A stretch of DNA of 64,000 nucleotides from Kangsaoukella pontilimi (GCF_009830125.1 NZ_WUPT01000002.1:1026001-1090000), one strand, 5' to 3'. Shown: positions 8,950-17,590, counted from the first letter of the stretch. Numbers and translations are program-made. Notes: generated by a model from the sequence alone, not told the origin.

Positions 8950-10218
8950 TCAGACCTCCATGAGGGCGTCGAGTTCGGAATAGGCGGGCAGGGTCGTGTC
9001 GATGGCGCGTCCCTGACGGATCACGATCCGGTCGGACTGGGGGCGGGCGAAAAGCTCGGTCCAGTCGCGGGCGCTGCAGATGACGAGGTCCGCAGGCGCC
9101 CCGGGCGCGAGAGTGGGCGCGTTGAAGTCGCAGGCTCTTGCCGGGTTCGTCGTGAAAGCGTGGGTCCAGTCGCTGTCGGAGTGGTCGAGATGGGCGATGC
9201 GGGTGGACTGACGCATGACCTCGATCATGTCGAGATCGCCATAGGCGTAGAACGGGTCACGGGTGTTGTCGGAGGCGAAGGAGACGTTGATGCCGCGCGC
9301 CTTCATCTCGTGCACCAGTGTCACGCCGCGCATCCGGGGGGTGCGTCCGGCGTGACGGTCCTGCAGGTAGAGGTTGCAGAGGGGCAGGCTGACGACGTTC
9401 AGGCCGGCCTTGGCGACGAGGTCCAGCGTCGAGAGGGCGCGTGCCTCGTCCTGTGCCGAAAGAGAGCAGCAATGGCCGACCGTGACGGGGCGATTCCAGC
9501 CGGTATCGAGAACGACTTCTGCGATTGTGCGCAGGGTCTCGGCGTCCGGGTCCATGGTTTCGTCCACATGGAAATCCGCCTCCAGTCCGCGCGCGCCGGC
9601 GAGGTCGAAGAACTCGCGGATGCGGGTTTCCACGTCCGGCACGGGATAGGTGACCATACCGAGGACGCCGCCATGTTCGGCGACGATATCGGCGGTGGCC
9701 GCGTAATCCTGCGCGATGCTGTCGAAGCTGTCGCAGCCGACGAGGCTGGACCCCTGAAGCTCGATCCGGCCCGCCCATTTCTCGCGCATTTCGGCGAGGA
9801 CCGGCCAGGAGATGCGATCCTGTGGGGGCAGGCTGTCGATATGGGTGCGGATGTTGCTGGTGCCGTGGGCATAGGCCGAGCGCAGGGCGAACTCCATACG
9901 GGCCGCGACATCGGAGGCGGTCCAGTTGGCGGATCGGTCTTCGCCCACGGTGGTGATCGCTCCCATGAAGGTGCCATCGGGGTTCGATGCGCGGGGCCAG
10001 ATATGCCCCTTGTCGAGATGCGTGTGCATGTCAGTGAAGCAGGGGAAGACCATGGCGCGGGCCATGTCGATTTCCGTGCCGCCCGTCTCGACGATCTCGC
10101 CATTCGCGATCGAGATGTCGCTCAGGACCAGTGCATCAGATGCGCCGATCAGACAGCCGGGCACGGTGACGTTCATCAGGCGGATCGGCCCTTCGGGTAT
10201 GTTGCGAAATCCTGCCAT
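8950..10218 (-). CDS. Cytosine-deaminase-like amidohydrolase
   Basis: A 422-residue amidohydrolase-superfamily TIM barrel related to CodA and the isocytosine/hydroxyatrazine group. Metal and catalytic motifs are seen in order: CFTDMHTHLDKGH (HxH plus Lys), ADFHVDET (His, Glu), VGHCCSL (His), and FASDNTRDPF (Asp). The N- and C-terminal flanks form the small beta sandwich, ending PADLVI...VIRQGRAID. It likely removes an exocyclic amino group from, or opens, a nitrogen heterocycle. The start overlaps the permease stop by one base. Confidence 0.9.
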   Translation of the reverse strand: MAGFRNIPEGPIRLMNVTVPGCLIGASDALVLSDISIANGEIVETGGTEIDMARAMVFPCFTDMHTHLDKGHIWPRASNPDGTFMGAITTVGEDRSANWTASDVAARMEFALRSAYAHGTSNIRTHIDSLPPQDRISWPVLAEMREKWAGRIELQGSSLVGCDSFDSIAQDYAATADIVAEHGGVLGMVTYPVPDVETRIREFFDLAGARGLEADFHVDETMDPDAETLRTIAEVVLDTGWNRPVTVGHCCSLSAQDEARALSTLDLVAKAGLNVVSLPLCNLYLQDRHAGRTPRMRGVTLVHEMKARGINVSFASDNTRDPFYAYGDLDMIEVMRQSTRIAHLDHSDSDWTHAFTTNPARACDFNAPTLAPGAPADLVICSARDWTELFARPQSDRIVIRQGRAIDTTLPAYSELDALMEV

Positions 10219-11072
10219 CAGTCGCGTTTCAGGGCGCTTTCGTGCCACTTCCTGAGAGCGAGATGCGAGATCGTCGATGTGGCGGCGAAGATCACCACGC
10301 CCATGAGCGAGATCAGGATCAGCGCGCCGTAGAGGCGGCCGAAGTTGAAGCGGTAGGACGCTTCGAGAAGAGTCGAGGCGAGGCCGAGGCCGGTGCCCGC
10401 GCGTCCGATCACGAACTCGGCCACGACGGCGCCGATCAGTGCCAGCCCGCCCGCAATCTTCAGCCCGCCCAGGAAGAAGGGCAGGGCCGACGGTGCCGCG
10501 AGGTAGCGCAGGCGCTGCCAGCGGGTGGCGCCGTAGATCGTGAAGAGGTCCTGAAGATTGTGATCGGCGGATTTCAGGCCGATGGTCGTGTTCGACAGGA
10601 TCGGGAAGAAAGCCACTATCCAAGCGCAGAGAAGCGCGGCAACGAAGGCGCTTTCCACATAGATCTGCAACAGCGGTGCGACTGCGATGACAGGCGTGAC
10701 CTGAAGGATGACGGCGTAGGGGAAAAAGCTCATTTCGGCCCATTTGGACTGGGTGAAGGCCACAGCCAGAAGGACGCCGCCGAGGATGGCGAAGAAGAGC
10801 GCCAGAAGTGTAAGGCGCGAGGTGATGAGGAGTGCGGGCCAGAGGAGGCCCCAGTCCTCGATGATCGATTGCGCCACCAGCACCGGGCCGGGCAGGACGT
10901 AATGCGGAATGTCGTTCAGTGTGACGTAGAGGTGCCAAGCCAGAATGGTCAGGACCATCACGAGGCTCGGCAGCGTCCACTTCGCGATCCGGTTGATCCG
11001 GTCGCGTCGGGCGCGGGCGGCCTCTTCTTCGTCGATCACGGTCACGGCAGGGCCGGTGTCTGTCAGGCTCAT
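10218..11072 (-). CDS. ABC transporter permease, NitT/TauT family
   Basis: A 284-residue inner-membrane permease. After a charged N-terminal tail come about six hydrophobic segments, and the EAA cytoplasmic loop is visible at YGATRWQRLRYLAAPSALPFFLGGLKIA. It forms the pore with the ATPase encoded just upstream (34-base gap) and the periplasmic protein before that. The NitT/TauT/ThiX grouping fits an importer for a small anion or heterocycle. Confidence 0.92.
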   Translation of the reverse strand: MSLTDTGPAVTVIDEEEAARARRDRINRIAKWTLPSLVMVLTILAWHLYVTLNDIPHYVLPGPVLVAQSIIEDWGLLWPALLITSRLTLLALFFAILGGVLLAVAFTQSKWAEMSFFPYAVILQVTPVIAVAPLLQIYVESAFVAALLCAWIVAFFPILSNTTIGLKSADHNLQDLFTIYGATRWQRLRYLAAPSALPFFLGGLKIAGGLALIGAVVAEFVIGRAGTGLGLASTLLEASYRFNFGRLYGALILISLMGVVIFAATSTISHLALRKWHESALKRD

Positions 11073-11106
11073 CTGCGGCTCCTTCCTGCTCTGCCGGTCG
11101 ACACGA

Positions 11107-11883
11107 TCATGCCGGCACCGCCAATGCGCGGTGCAGCGCGTCCGACGCGGCGCGGGTGTGGGCGGCGTATTCAGCCGAGGTGCGGAAATCCTCGTGCCGG
11201 GGGTAGGGTGTGTCGACCTGCAGTTCCTCGATCACCCGGCCCGGACGGGCGGCCATGACGATGATGCGGTCAGAGAGGAAGACACTCTCGAAGACCGAAT
11301 GGGTCACGAAGATTACGGTGCAGCCCACGCGCGCCTTCAGTTCAAGAAGATCGTTGTTCAGCTTGAAGCGGGTGATTTCGTCCAGCGCGGCGAACGGCTC
11401 GTCCATCAGGATGAGGCGCGGTTTCGTGACCATGGCGCGCGCGATGGAGACGCGCATCTTCATGCCGCCCGAAAGCTCGCGCGGATAGGCATTCTGGAAT
11501 TTCTCGAGGCCGACGAGTTTCAGCGCTTCGAGCACTTCGTCGCGGACCTGCGCATAGGCGATGCCCTTCAGCCGGAAGGGCAGCCACACATTCTGTGCCA
11601 CCGTCGCCCAGGGCATCAGCGTCGGTTCCTGGAAGACAACGCCCAGGTCATCGGTGCCCTGTCCGCCCTCCCATGCGATCCGGCCACGGGTCGGGTGGAT
11701 CAGGCCCGAGATGAGCCTCAAGGCCGTGGACTTGCCGCAGCCGGACGGTCCGAGAAGCGAGATGAAATCGCCCTCGTTCACATCGAGATTCATGTCCTTG
11801 AGCGCAACCACGTCGCCGTTGAAGGTCTTTTCAACGTGGCTCATGCGCAGAAGCGGCGGTCGTTGACCGATGGGCAGCGTCAT
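11107..11883 (-). CDS. ABC transporter ATP-binding protein, NitT/TauT/ThiZ type
   Basis: A 258-residue ATPase with Walker A GPSGCGKST, Q-loop VVFQEPTLMPW, signature LSGGMKMR, Walker B LILMDEPFAALDE and the switch His in VTHSV. ATG 11883 is chosen because GGAAAG precedes it and homologues lack further N-terminal sequence. It drives import through the adjacent permease. A 72-base gap separates it from the binding-protein gene. Confidence 0.94.
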   Translation of the reverse strand: MTLPIGQRPPLLRMSHVEKTFNGDVVALKDMNLDVNEGDFISLLGPSGCGKSTALRLISGLIHPTRGRIAWEGGQGTDDLGVVFQEPTLMPWATVAQNVWLPFRLKGIAYAQVRDEVLEALKLVGLEKFQNAYPRELSGGMKMRVSIARAMVTKPRLILMDEPFAALDEITRFKLNNDLLELKARVGCTVIFVTHSVFESVFLSDRIIVMAARPGRVIEELQVDTPYPRHEDFRTSAEYAAHTRAASDALHRALAVPA

Positions 11884-11955
11884 CGCGGTCTTTCCGGGAT
11901 TTGTGCAGGGCCGGCCCCCGCGATGCAGGAACCGGCCCAAGAGTTCAAGTGGCGA

Positions 11956-12957
11956 TCAGCCCTTGAGGTCGAGGCCGACACCCTTGCCCACGAATTGAGT
12001 CGTGTAGGTGCCGGAGAAGTCGATGCCGTCCGAGACGACGCCGGCTTCGACCATCTGGTTGTAGAAGTCCTGAACCTTCTCGTCTGTGATGACGCCGATG
12101 CCCATGGTTTCGGTGTCACCGGAATCGACGATGCCCCATTCCTTCATCTTGGAGATGGCGTAGTCGATCTTGTCCTGCGTCATCTCGGGGTTGGCTTCAC
12201 GGATCAGCTCATTCGCTGCGGCGTTGTCACCATAGAGATAGTTGTACCAGCCCTTGATCGAGCCATCGACGAAGCATTCCACAACCTCGGGGCTTTCGTC
12301 GATCGTCTGCTGCATGGTTTCGATCGTGGTGGCATAGGACGAATAGCCGGCATCCGCGATCAGGAAGACGTTCGGCGAGAAGCCGCCTTCCTTTTCGACC
12401 AGATAGGGTTCGGACGAGAGATAGCCCTGCATGCCAACGTTCTTGTCGGCAAGGAACGGAGCGGGGTTGAACGTATAGGGCTGACGCTGTTCGGCCGTGA
12501 AGCCATGCGCCGCCATCATCCACTGGTAGTAGGACTGATAGCCGTTGTCGCCGATGAGAAGGGTCAGGTTCTTCAGATCTTCCCAGCTCGATGCGGTTTC
12601 CGGATGCGCCACGATCACCTGCGGGTGCTTCTGGAAGATGGCCGCGATGTTGACAACCGGGATGCCTTCTTCGGCTGCGGAGAAGGCCTGCAGCAGGTCG
12701 CCGCCCATGTGGAACTCCATACGGCCCGCCAGCATTAGGGCGCGATTGTTCACCTGCGGACCGCCGGGAAGGATCGTGACCGAGAGGCCGCATTCCTCGT
12801 AGGTGCCGTCTGCAACCGACTGGTAGAAACCGCCATGTTCAGCCTGAGCCACCCAGTTCGTACCGAAGGTGACTTCGGTCAGGTGGCCGCCCGCGATGGC
12901 CTGCGAGCCCATCAGGGCCAGAGCCGTTCCGGCAGCAAAAGTTTTTTGAATAGACAT
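11956..12957 (-). CDS. ABC transporter substrate-binding protein, NMT1/THI5-like
   Basis: A 333-residue periplasmic protein with signal peptide MSIQKTFAAGTALALMGSQAIAGG. The mature part starts VTFGTNWVAQAEHGGFYQSVADG, the NMT1/THI5 fold seen in ThiY-type pyrimidine-precursor binders and in nitrate/taurine binders. The mid-region has a motif AAIFQKHPQVIVAHPE. A strong GGAGG precedes the ATG. It is the first gene of the minus-strand operon, which matches its need for high expression. Family membership is firm; the pyrimidine-like ligand is inferred from the amidohydrolase and RidA neighbours. Confidence 0.92.
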   Translation of the reverse strand: MSIQKTFAAGTALALMGSQAIAGGHLTEVTFGTNWVAQAEHGGFYQSVADGTYEECGLSVTILPGGPQVNNRALMLAGRMEFHMGGDLLQAFSAAEEGIPVVNIAAIFQKHPQVIVAHPETASSWEDLKNLTLLIGDNGYQSYYQWMMAAHGFTAEQRQPYTFNPAPFLADKNVGMQGYLSSEPYLVEKEGGFSPNVFLIADAGYSSYATTIETMQQTIDESPEVVECFVDGSIKGWYNYLYGDNAAANELIREANPEMTQDKIDYAISKMKEWGIVDSGDTETMGIGVITDEKVQDFYNQMVEAGVVSDGIDFSGTYTTQFVGKGVGLDLKG

Positions 12958-13051
12958 CCTCACCTCCAGGTTCTTGTCTCTTGTGCTGATATGGAAGTCG
13001 GTTCCGGGGCGGTCTATCGCCGCCACCGACTTTGCCCTCTGCCCCCTCAGC

Positions 13052-13090
13052 TTCGCACAAGGAATATCCGCTTCTGCGCGATTCGCACAA
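13052..13090. promoter_or_regulatory. Direct repeat TTCGCACAA, spaced 30 bases, in the divergent promoter region
   Basis: TTCGCACAA occurs at 13052-13060 and again at 13082-13090, about three helical turns apart, between the binding-protein gene (minus, start 12957) and ridA (plus, start 13180). Same-face spacing in a divergent region is what an operator for a dimeric regulator would look like. No regulator gene is in the cluster, so the binding protein is unknown. Confidence 0.45.
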
Positions 13091-13179
13091 TTTTTCATCG
13101 AAAACTTACTTTGCGGAAATTGCTTGCCGAAGAAGTCGCGGGGCGGTTCTCTGAAAACCGACCCAGATGGAGGCCGGAA

Positions 13180-13578
13180 ATGCGCGAGATTACGCCCGAA
13201 GATATCGCCCCCCCATTTGCGCGATATGCGCATGGAGTGGAGCTGCCGGAGGGGTATCGCCTGATCTTCACGTCCGGCCAGCTGGGTCTGGCGGAGGATG
13301 GCTCGATCCCGGCCGGGTCCGAGGCGCAGGCGGCCATCTGTTTCGGCAATATCGACTCGATCCTTGGCGCTGCGGGCGCGGGGCGCGCCGATGTGGTGCG
13401 GATCAATGCCTTCGTCACGGACCGGTCGCATATGGCGGGATATATGGCGGCGCGGGATGCGTGGCTGGCCGACGTGACGCGGCTTCCGGCATCGACGCTG
13501 GTAATCGTGTCCGGGTTCACCCGCCCGGAATTCTGTGTCGAGGTCGAAGTGGTGGCCGCCGTGCCCGCGGACCGGTGA
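13180..13578 (+). CDS. RidA/YjgF-family enamine/imine deaminase
   Basis: A 132-residue RidA-fold protein: LIFTSGQLGLAEDGSIPAG near residue 30, NIDSILGAAGAGRADVVRINAFVTD in the middle and FTRPEFCVEVEVVA at the end, including the GQxG and Arg positions typical of the family. RidA proteins hydrolyse reactive enamines and imines; RutC does so in pyrimidine breakdown. It is divergent from the importer operon, which supports a joint pathway. The ATG at 13180 has GGAGG 6 bases upstream. It is one base from the SRAP gene. Confidence 0.9.
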   Translation: MREITPEDIAPPFARYAHGVELPEGYRLIFTSGQLGLAEDGSIPAGSEAQAAICFGNIDSILGAAGAGRADVVRINAFVTDRSHMAGYMAARDAWLADVTRLPASTLVIVSGFTRPEFCVEVEVVAAVPADR

Positions 13579-13579
13579 G

Positions 13580-14200
13580 ATGCCCGGACGGGTCTTTCTG
13601 ACCGCGCCATTGACCGAGGTCGCAGCTTGGATGGGCGCTGACGCCGGGGATCTCAGCGAACCGCCACGCCGAAACATCGCACCCGGACAGGAAGTCGTGG
13701 TTTGTACCGCTGAGCGACGGCTGGTCCGGATGCGGTGGGGGATCATTCCCGTCGGCCGGGTCAACGCGCGGGGGCGGCCTGTTCTGGATACGATCGTCAA
13801 CGCGCGCTCGGAGACGGTTTTCGACAAATCGGCCTTCGAAGGTGTCGGGCGCGCCGTGGTGCCGGTGAACGGCTGGTACGAATGGACGGGTGCCGCGCGG
13901 CGCAAAACGGCGTGGCGCATTCGCCCCAGCGATAGTGCGCCGTTTCTCGCCTTTGCTGCCATCACCGACCGGTGGCAGGCGCCGGGCGGACGGGTTCTGG
14001 ATCAGGTCGCCACGGTCACGACGGAGCCCAATGCCGATGTTGCGCCGATCCATCACAGGATGGCGGTCATACTAGAGCCTGCCGATGTCGGGACATGGCT
14101 GACCGGGAGCGAGGATGCCGCACGGGCGCTCTGCCGTCCCTGGCCCGAGGGGCGCTTGCATATCGAGGAGGCGAAAGATGTGGACTGGCAGGCGCCTTGA
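13580..14200 (+). CDS. SRAP (YedK/HMCES-like) protein lacking the catalytic Cys2
   Basis: A 206-residue SOS-response-associated peptidase fold. NARSET (Asn74), VNGWYEW (Glu101) and PIHHRMAVIL (His158/159) match the active-site residues of E. coli YedK. However, the family start MCGR reads MPGR: codon 2 is CCC, not a Cys codon. Cys2, exposed after Met removal, normally forms the thiazolidine crosslink with abasic DNA and performs the autoproteolysis. This copy cannot do that chemistry in the usual way. It begins one base after ridA and is probably cotranscribed with it. It could be non-covalent DNA-binding, degenerate or repurposed. Confidence 0.88.
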   Translation: MPGRVFLTAPLTEVAAWMGADAGDLSEPPRRNIAPGQEVVVCTAERRLVRMRWGIIPVGRVNARGRPVLDTIVNARSETVFDKSAFEGVGRAVVPVNGWYEWTGAARRKTAWRIRPSDSAPFLAFAAITDRWQAPGGRVLDQVATVTTEPNADVAPIHHRMAVILEPADVGTWLTGSEDAARALCRPWPEGRLHIEEAKDVDWQAP

Positions 14201-14212
14201 CGGTACCCGTTC

Positions 14213-14232
14213 GCCCCTTGCGGCAAAGGGGC
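14213..14232 (+). terminator. Hairpin after the SRAP gene
   Basis: GCCCCTT (14213-14219) pairs with AAGGGGC (14226-14232) around the loop GCGGCA. It lies 13 bases past the stop and is not followed by a T-tract. Possible transcription end or mRNA 3' stabiliser. Confidence 0.4.
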
Positions 14233-14289
14233 CCCTTGCATCCGGCGGGTGAGTATGCTGCGGTGCAGAAAATTGTGGAGGCTGTTGCC

Positions 14290-14919
14290 ATGACTGGCAA
14301 GGTAATCACCGTGGCCCAGCAGAAGGGCGGCGCGGGCAAGACGACGATCGCGGTCAATCTGGCCGTTGCATTGGCGAAGCGGGGCAAGAGCGTCGCGCTT
14401 CTGGACACCGACCCCCAGGGCTCGATGGGGCGTTGGTTCATGGCGCGGCGCGAGGCCGGAGAGCCCGGCATGGAGTTCTCGACGGCAAGCGCCTGGGGCG
14501 TGTCCTATGAGGTGGACAAGCTGTCCAAAAGCCATGACTTAGTGATCATCGACACGCCGCCGAAGATCGACAGCGATCTCAAACCTGCGATCCGGGAAAG
14601 CGACCTCGTGATCGTGCCGGTGTCGGCTAGCCTTGTGGATGTCTGGGCCACTGAAGGTGTGCTGGACCTGGCTGGCCGTGAAAAGGCCCGCGTCATGGTC
14701 GTGATGAACCGGGCCAAGGCGGGAACCAAGGTTGCGGCGTCCGTGGACGAGGCGCTGACCGGCATGGGCGTCACGCGGGCCGAGACGGTTCTGGGCCACC
14801 GCGTGGCTTATGCCGACACGCTCGGCGGCGGGCGCGGTGTGCTGGAGCGCGGCAAGGGAGCCTGGACCGACGAGATGGCCGCGCTGACTGACGAGGTCAC
14901 GAAGTTGCTCCGCCGCTGA
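14290..14919 (+). CDS. Orphan ParA-family ATPase
   Basis: A 209-residue deviant-Walker ATPase. Walker A is QQKGGAGKTT (residues 11-19) with both lysines, the second motif is LLDTDPQGSMGRW and Walker B is LVIIDTPPKID. There is no ParB gene nearby, and the protein is short, lacking a DNA-binding N-terminal domain. It therefore looks like the small chromosomal ParA/MinD-like type used to position cargo (plasmids, protein clusters, carboxysomes or storage granules) rather than a plasmid partition pair. GGAG lies 9 bases before the ATG. Confidence 0.88.
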   Translation: MTGKVITVAQQKGGAGKTTIAVNLAVALAKRGKSVALLDTDPQGSMGRWFMARREAGEPGMEFSTASAWGVSYEVDKLSKSHDLVIIDTPPKIDSDLKPAIRESDLVIVPVSASLVDVWATEGVLDLAGREKARVMVVMNRAKAGTKVAASVDEALTGMGVTRAETVLGHRVAYADTLGGGRGVLERGKGAWTDEMAALTDEVTKLLRR

Positions 14920-14990
14920 AGATTCCCACGGCATTGACAAGGCGGGCGACGATCCGTCACACAACCCCCTGAAAACAAGGGAGACCGTCA

Positions 14991-15596
14991 ATGCGTCAGG
15001 GCTGGCCCGTCGCCCGGGCAGGGCGCAGGATCGGGCTTCTCGGCGGGTCGTTCGACCCCGCCCACGAGGGTCATGCCCATATCACGCGTGAGGCCTTGAA
15101 GCGGTTCGGTCTGGACGAGGTCTGGTGGCTGGTCAGCCCCGGCAACCCTCTGAAGGTGCGGGGCCCGGCGCCTCTTCCCAAGAGGCTTGCCGTTGCGCGG
15201 GACGTGATGCGCCATCCACGCGTGAAGGTCACGTCGCTCGAGGCCGATCTCGGGACGCGGTACACCGCCGAGACGCTGGCCGGGCTTCAGCGCGCCTATC
15301 CGGGCGTGGTCTTCGTCTGGCTCATGGGAGCGGACAATCTGGCGAGCTTTCATCGGTGGGACCGTTGGCGCGAAATCATGGATCGCGTGCCCGTGGGCGT
15401 TCTGGCGCGGCCCGGCGAACGGTTATCGGCGCGGCTGTCGCCGGCTGCACGACGGTTCCGCTTTGCGCGTCTCCGTGCGCGAGAGGCGCGTCGGCTGCCC
15501 GGTATGGAGCCGCCTGCATGGTGCTTCGTGAACGTGCCGATGAGCGGCGCCTCGTCGACCTCGATCCGGGCCGCCGGGCGCTGGAACGACACGTAA
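14991..15596 (+). CDS. nadD: Nicotinate-nucleotide adenylyltransferase
   Basis: A 201-residue nucleotidyltransferase. The N-terminal motif [17 protein letters not shown] holds the (H/x)xGH nucleotide-binding site, and [11 protein letters not shown] at the C-terminus is the SxTxxR motif. It makes nicotinate adenine dinucleotide in NAD biosynthesis. The remaining length and [14 protein letters not shown] fit NadD rather than CoaD. It stands alone here, 71 bases after parA; GGGAGA precedes the ATG. Confidence 0.94.
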   Translation: MRQGWPVARAGRRIGLLGGSFDPAHEGHAHITREALKRFGLDEVWWLVSPGNPLKVRGPAPLPKRLAVARDVMRHPRVKVTSLEADLGTRYTAETLAGLQRAYPGVVFVWLMGADNLASFHRWDRWREIMDRVPVGVLARPGERLSARLSPAARRFRFARLRAREARRLPGMEPPAWCFVNVPMSGASSTSIRAAGRWNDT

Positions 15597-15664
15597 CAAA
15601 GCCTTGACTGTCGGCAGTGTCAGGAGGACTTGCCAGCGACGCGCGCGGGTCGGATAAGGGGCGC

Positions 15665-17164
15665 ATGATCAAGGGAATGACACGGCGCGCCCTGCTTGTC
15701 GGCGCCTCCACACTGGCGGGACAGGCGGCGATTGCCGGTGTGCCGGCTTCGATCCTCCCACCTCCGCCACGCGGCCGCGCGAGTGCCGACCTTGTCAGAC
15801 GTGCTGCGGTCGACACCGCGGAAGATCTGATCGCCAAGGCGGGGCTTGACGGCGTCGTGACCTTTGCCCTTGTCGACACGGCAACGGGCCAGTTGGTCGA
15901 AGGCCGTCAACCGGGCCGGATGATGCCGCCAGCCAGCACCTTGAAGTCTGTCACCACGCTCTATGGGCTTGACCGATTGGGAACGGACCACCGGTTCTTG
16001 ACGCAAGTTCTCCATACCGGTCAACGGGATGGCGGCCGGATCACAGGCGACCTGATCCTGGCTGGCGGCGGCGACCCGACGCTCGACACGGACCGTCTGG
16101 CCGATCTTGCCATCCGGGTTCGGGATGCGGGTGTGACAGAGGTTCGGGGCCGCTTCCTTGTCTGGGCCGGAGCGCTTCCCCGTGGGCCAATGATCGACAG
16201 CGACCAGCCGGATCACGTGGCCTATAACCCGTCCTTCGGCGGGCTGAATCTGAATTTCAACCGGGTCCATTTCGAGTGGAAGCGCGACGGCGATGGCTAT
16301 GACATCACCATGCAGGCGCGGGCGTTGCGGTACCGCCCTGCGACCGAGGTCGCGCGGATGGCGCTTGTGGATCGTGCTGCGCCGGTCTTCGAGTACCGTG
16401 CCTCTGCCGGGGGGGATGGTGATCGATGGACCGTGGCCCAAGGCGCACTCGGTCAGGACGGTGCGCGGTGGCTGCCGGTGCGGTATCCGGCGCTCTATTG
16501 TGCTGACGTTTTCCGGACGCTGATGCGCTCAAACGGCATCGTTCTCGGGCGACCGGAGCTGATGGCCGAAGCGCCCGAGGGTGCGGTCCTTCTGGCACGC
16601 GATGAAAGCGATGTGCTGGGCGGCGTCCTGAAGGATATGATGAAGTATTCCACCAACCTGACCGCTGAAGCAGTCGGGCTGACTGCGAGCCTTGCGAATG
16701 GTGTCCCGGCGGCGTCGCTTGTGGCCTCTGGCGCACGGATGGCGGGATGGGCCGAGACGCGCTTCGGGACGCGGCGGCTACGGTTTCGCGATCATTCAGG
16801 TCTGGGATACGGGTCCGAAATTGGGGCGGGCGATCTGGCGCGCATTCTGGCGGGTGACCGCCGCGTGCGGGCCTTCATGAGCGACGTCTCGATCCCCGAG
16901 CCGGGACGCTCGGACGGTGCGGCGATGAAAGGCGCGTCTGTCGTGGCCAAGACCGGAACGCTGAATTTCGTGAGCGCGCTGGCCGGGTTCGTGACGACGT
17001 TGTCGGGACGCGAGCTTGCCTTCGCTATTCTCACGGCTGATGTGGCGCGGCGGGATGCGATCCCGCCAGAGGCGCGCGAGCGTCCGCCTGGCGCGCGAAC
17101 GTGGTCAGGCCGGTCGCGGCGACTGCAGAAGGCGCTTCTGGCGCGGTGGGCGTCGGCGGTCTGA
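15665..17164 (+). CDS. dacB: D-alanyl-D-alanine carboxypeptidase/endopeptidase (PBP4, peptidase S13)
   Basis: A 499-residue PBP4-type enzyme. Catalytic motifs are PASTLKS (SxxK, Ser91 and Lys94), YSTNLTAE (SxN) and VAKTGTLN (KTG). The N-terminus reads MTRRALLVGASTLAGQAAIAG, a twin-arginine-like signal, so export may be by Tat. It trims or cleaves peptidoglycan crosslinks in the periplasm. The ATG at 15665 is preceded by AAGGGG; a GTG further upstream has no clear ribosome site. A hairpin follows the stop. Confidence 0.92.
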   Translation: MIKGMTRRALLVGASTLAGQAAIAGVPASILPPPPRGRASADLVRRAAVDTAEDLIAKAGLDGVVTFALVDTATGQLVEGRQPGRMMPPASTLKSVTTLYGLDRLGTDHRFLTQVLHTGQRDGGRITGDLILAGGGDPTLDTDRLADLAIRVRDAGVTEVRGRFLVWAGALPRGPMIDSDQPDHVAYNPSFGGLNLNFNRVHFEWKRDGDGYDITMQARALRYRPATEVARMALVDRAAPVFEYRASAGGDGDRWTVAQGALGQDGARWLPVRYPALYCADVFRTLMRSNGIVLGRPELMAEAPEGAVLLARDESDVLGGVLKDMMKYSTNLTAEAVGLTASLANGVPAASLVASGARMAGWAETRFGTRRLRFRDHSGLGYGSEIGAGDLARILAGDRRVRAFMSDVSIPEPGRSDGAAMKGASVVAKTGTLNFVSALAGFVTTLSGRELAFAILTADVARRDAIPPEARERPPGARTWSGRSRRLQKALLARWASAV

Positions 17165-17170
17165 AACGGA

Positions 17171-17197
17171 AACGGCCCCTCACAGGGAGGGGCCGTT
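17171..17197 (+). terminator. Strong hairpin after dacB
   Basis: AACGGCCCCTC (17171-17181) pairs perfectly with GAGGGGCCGTT (17187-17197) around ACAGG, an 11-bp stem 6 bases after the stop. The T-tract is weak, but position and stem strength support a transcription end. Confidence 0.65.
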
Positions 17198-17246
17198 CCG
17201 ATAACTCGTATCGCTATACTCGTTCACACTTTTCGGGTCGCCAGTG

Positions 17247-17432
17247 TCAGGCGCGTACGCTGCCGCCACGCGGGCCAGCGATCAACCAGGCGATGAAGCC
17301 AACGACCGGCAGGATCAGGATCAGAAGCGTCCACACGATCTTTGCCGTGGCCGAAGCGCCGCTGGTCCACGTCTGGAAGAGAGCGTAGATATTCGCGATC
17401 AGGACGATAAGTCCGACGATACCATATTCCAT
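17247..17432 (-). CDS. Small PLDc_N-type membrane protein
   Basis: A 61-residue protein with two transmembrane helices and the conserved end LPVVGFIAWLIAGPRGG, matching the phospholipase D nuclease N-terminal (PLDc_N) family found alone in many bacteria. It has no catalytic domain. Function is unknown; it is placed in the inner membrane. Confidence 0.8.
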   Translation of the reverse strand: MEYGIVGLIVLIANIYALFQTWTSGASATAKIVWTLLILILPVVGFIAWLIAGPRGGSVRA

Positions 17433-17590
17433 AACTTGTACTCCTATACATCTGCCGGCTTAACACCGTCAGGGGGTACAGGGTTCCGCAGGATTTTCTG
17501 CTTTTTCCGCGATCTCGCAGCCAAATGGCCGAGAAAAAAGGAGAAACTGGTCGGGCGCAAAAGAACGCTGCGCCGGTCCCGATGGCCGGG

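Noticed and set aside
12958-13179. A thiamine-pyrophosphate riboswitch upstream of the NMT1/THI5-like binding protein
   Set aside because: The conserved CTGAGA and ACCTGA-type helices were looked for on both strands and were not found; no thi gene is near.
14290-14919. Plasmid partition locus (parAB)
   Set aside because: No ParB gene, parS repeats or replication gene are near; neighbours are chromosomal housekeeping genes.
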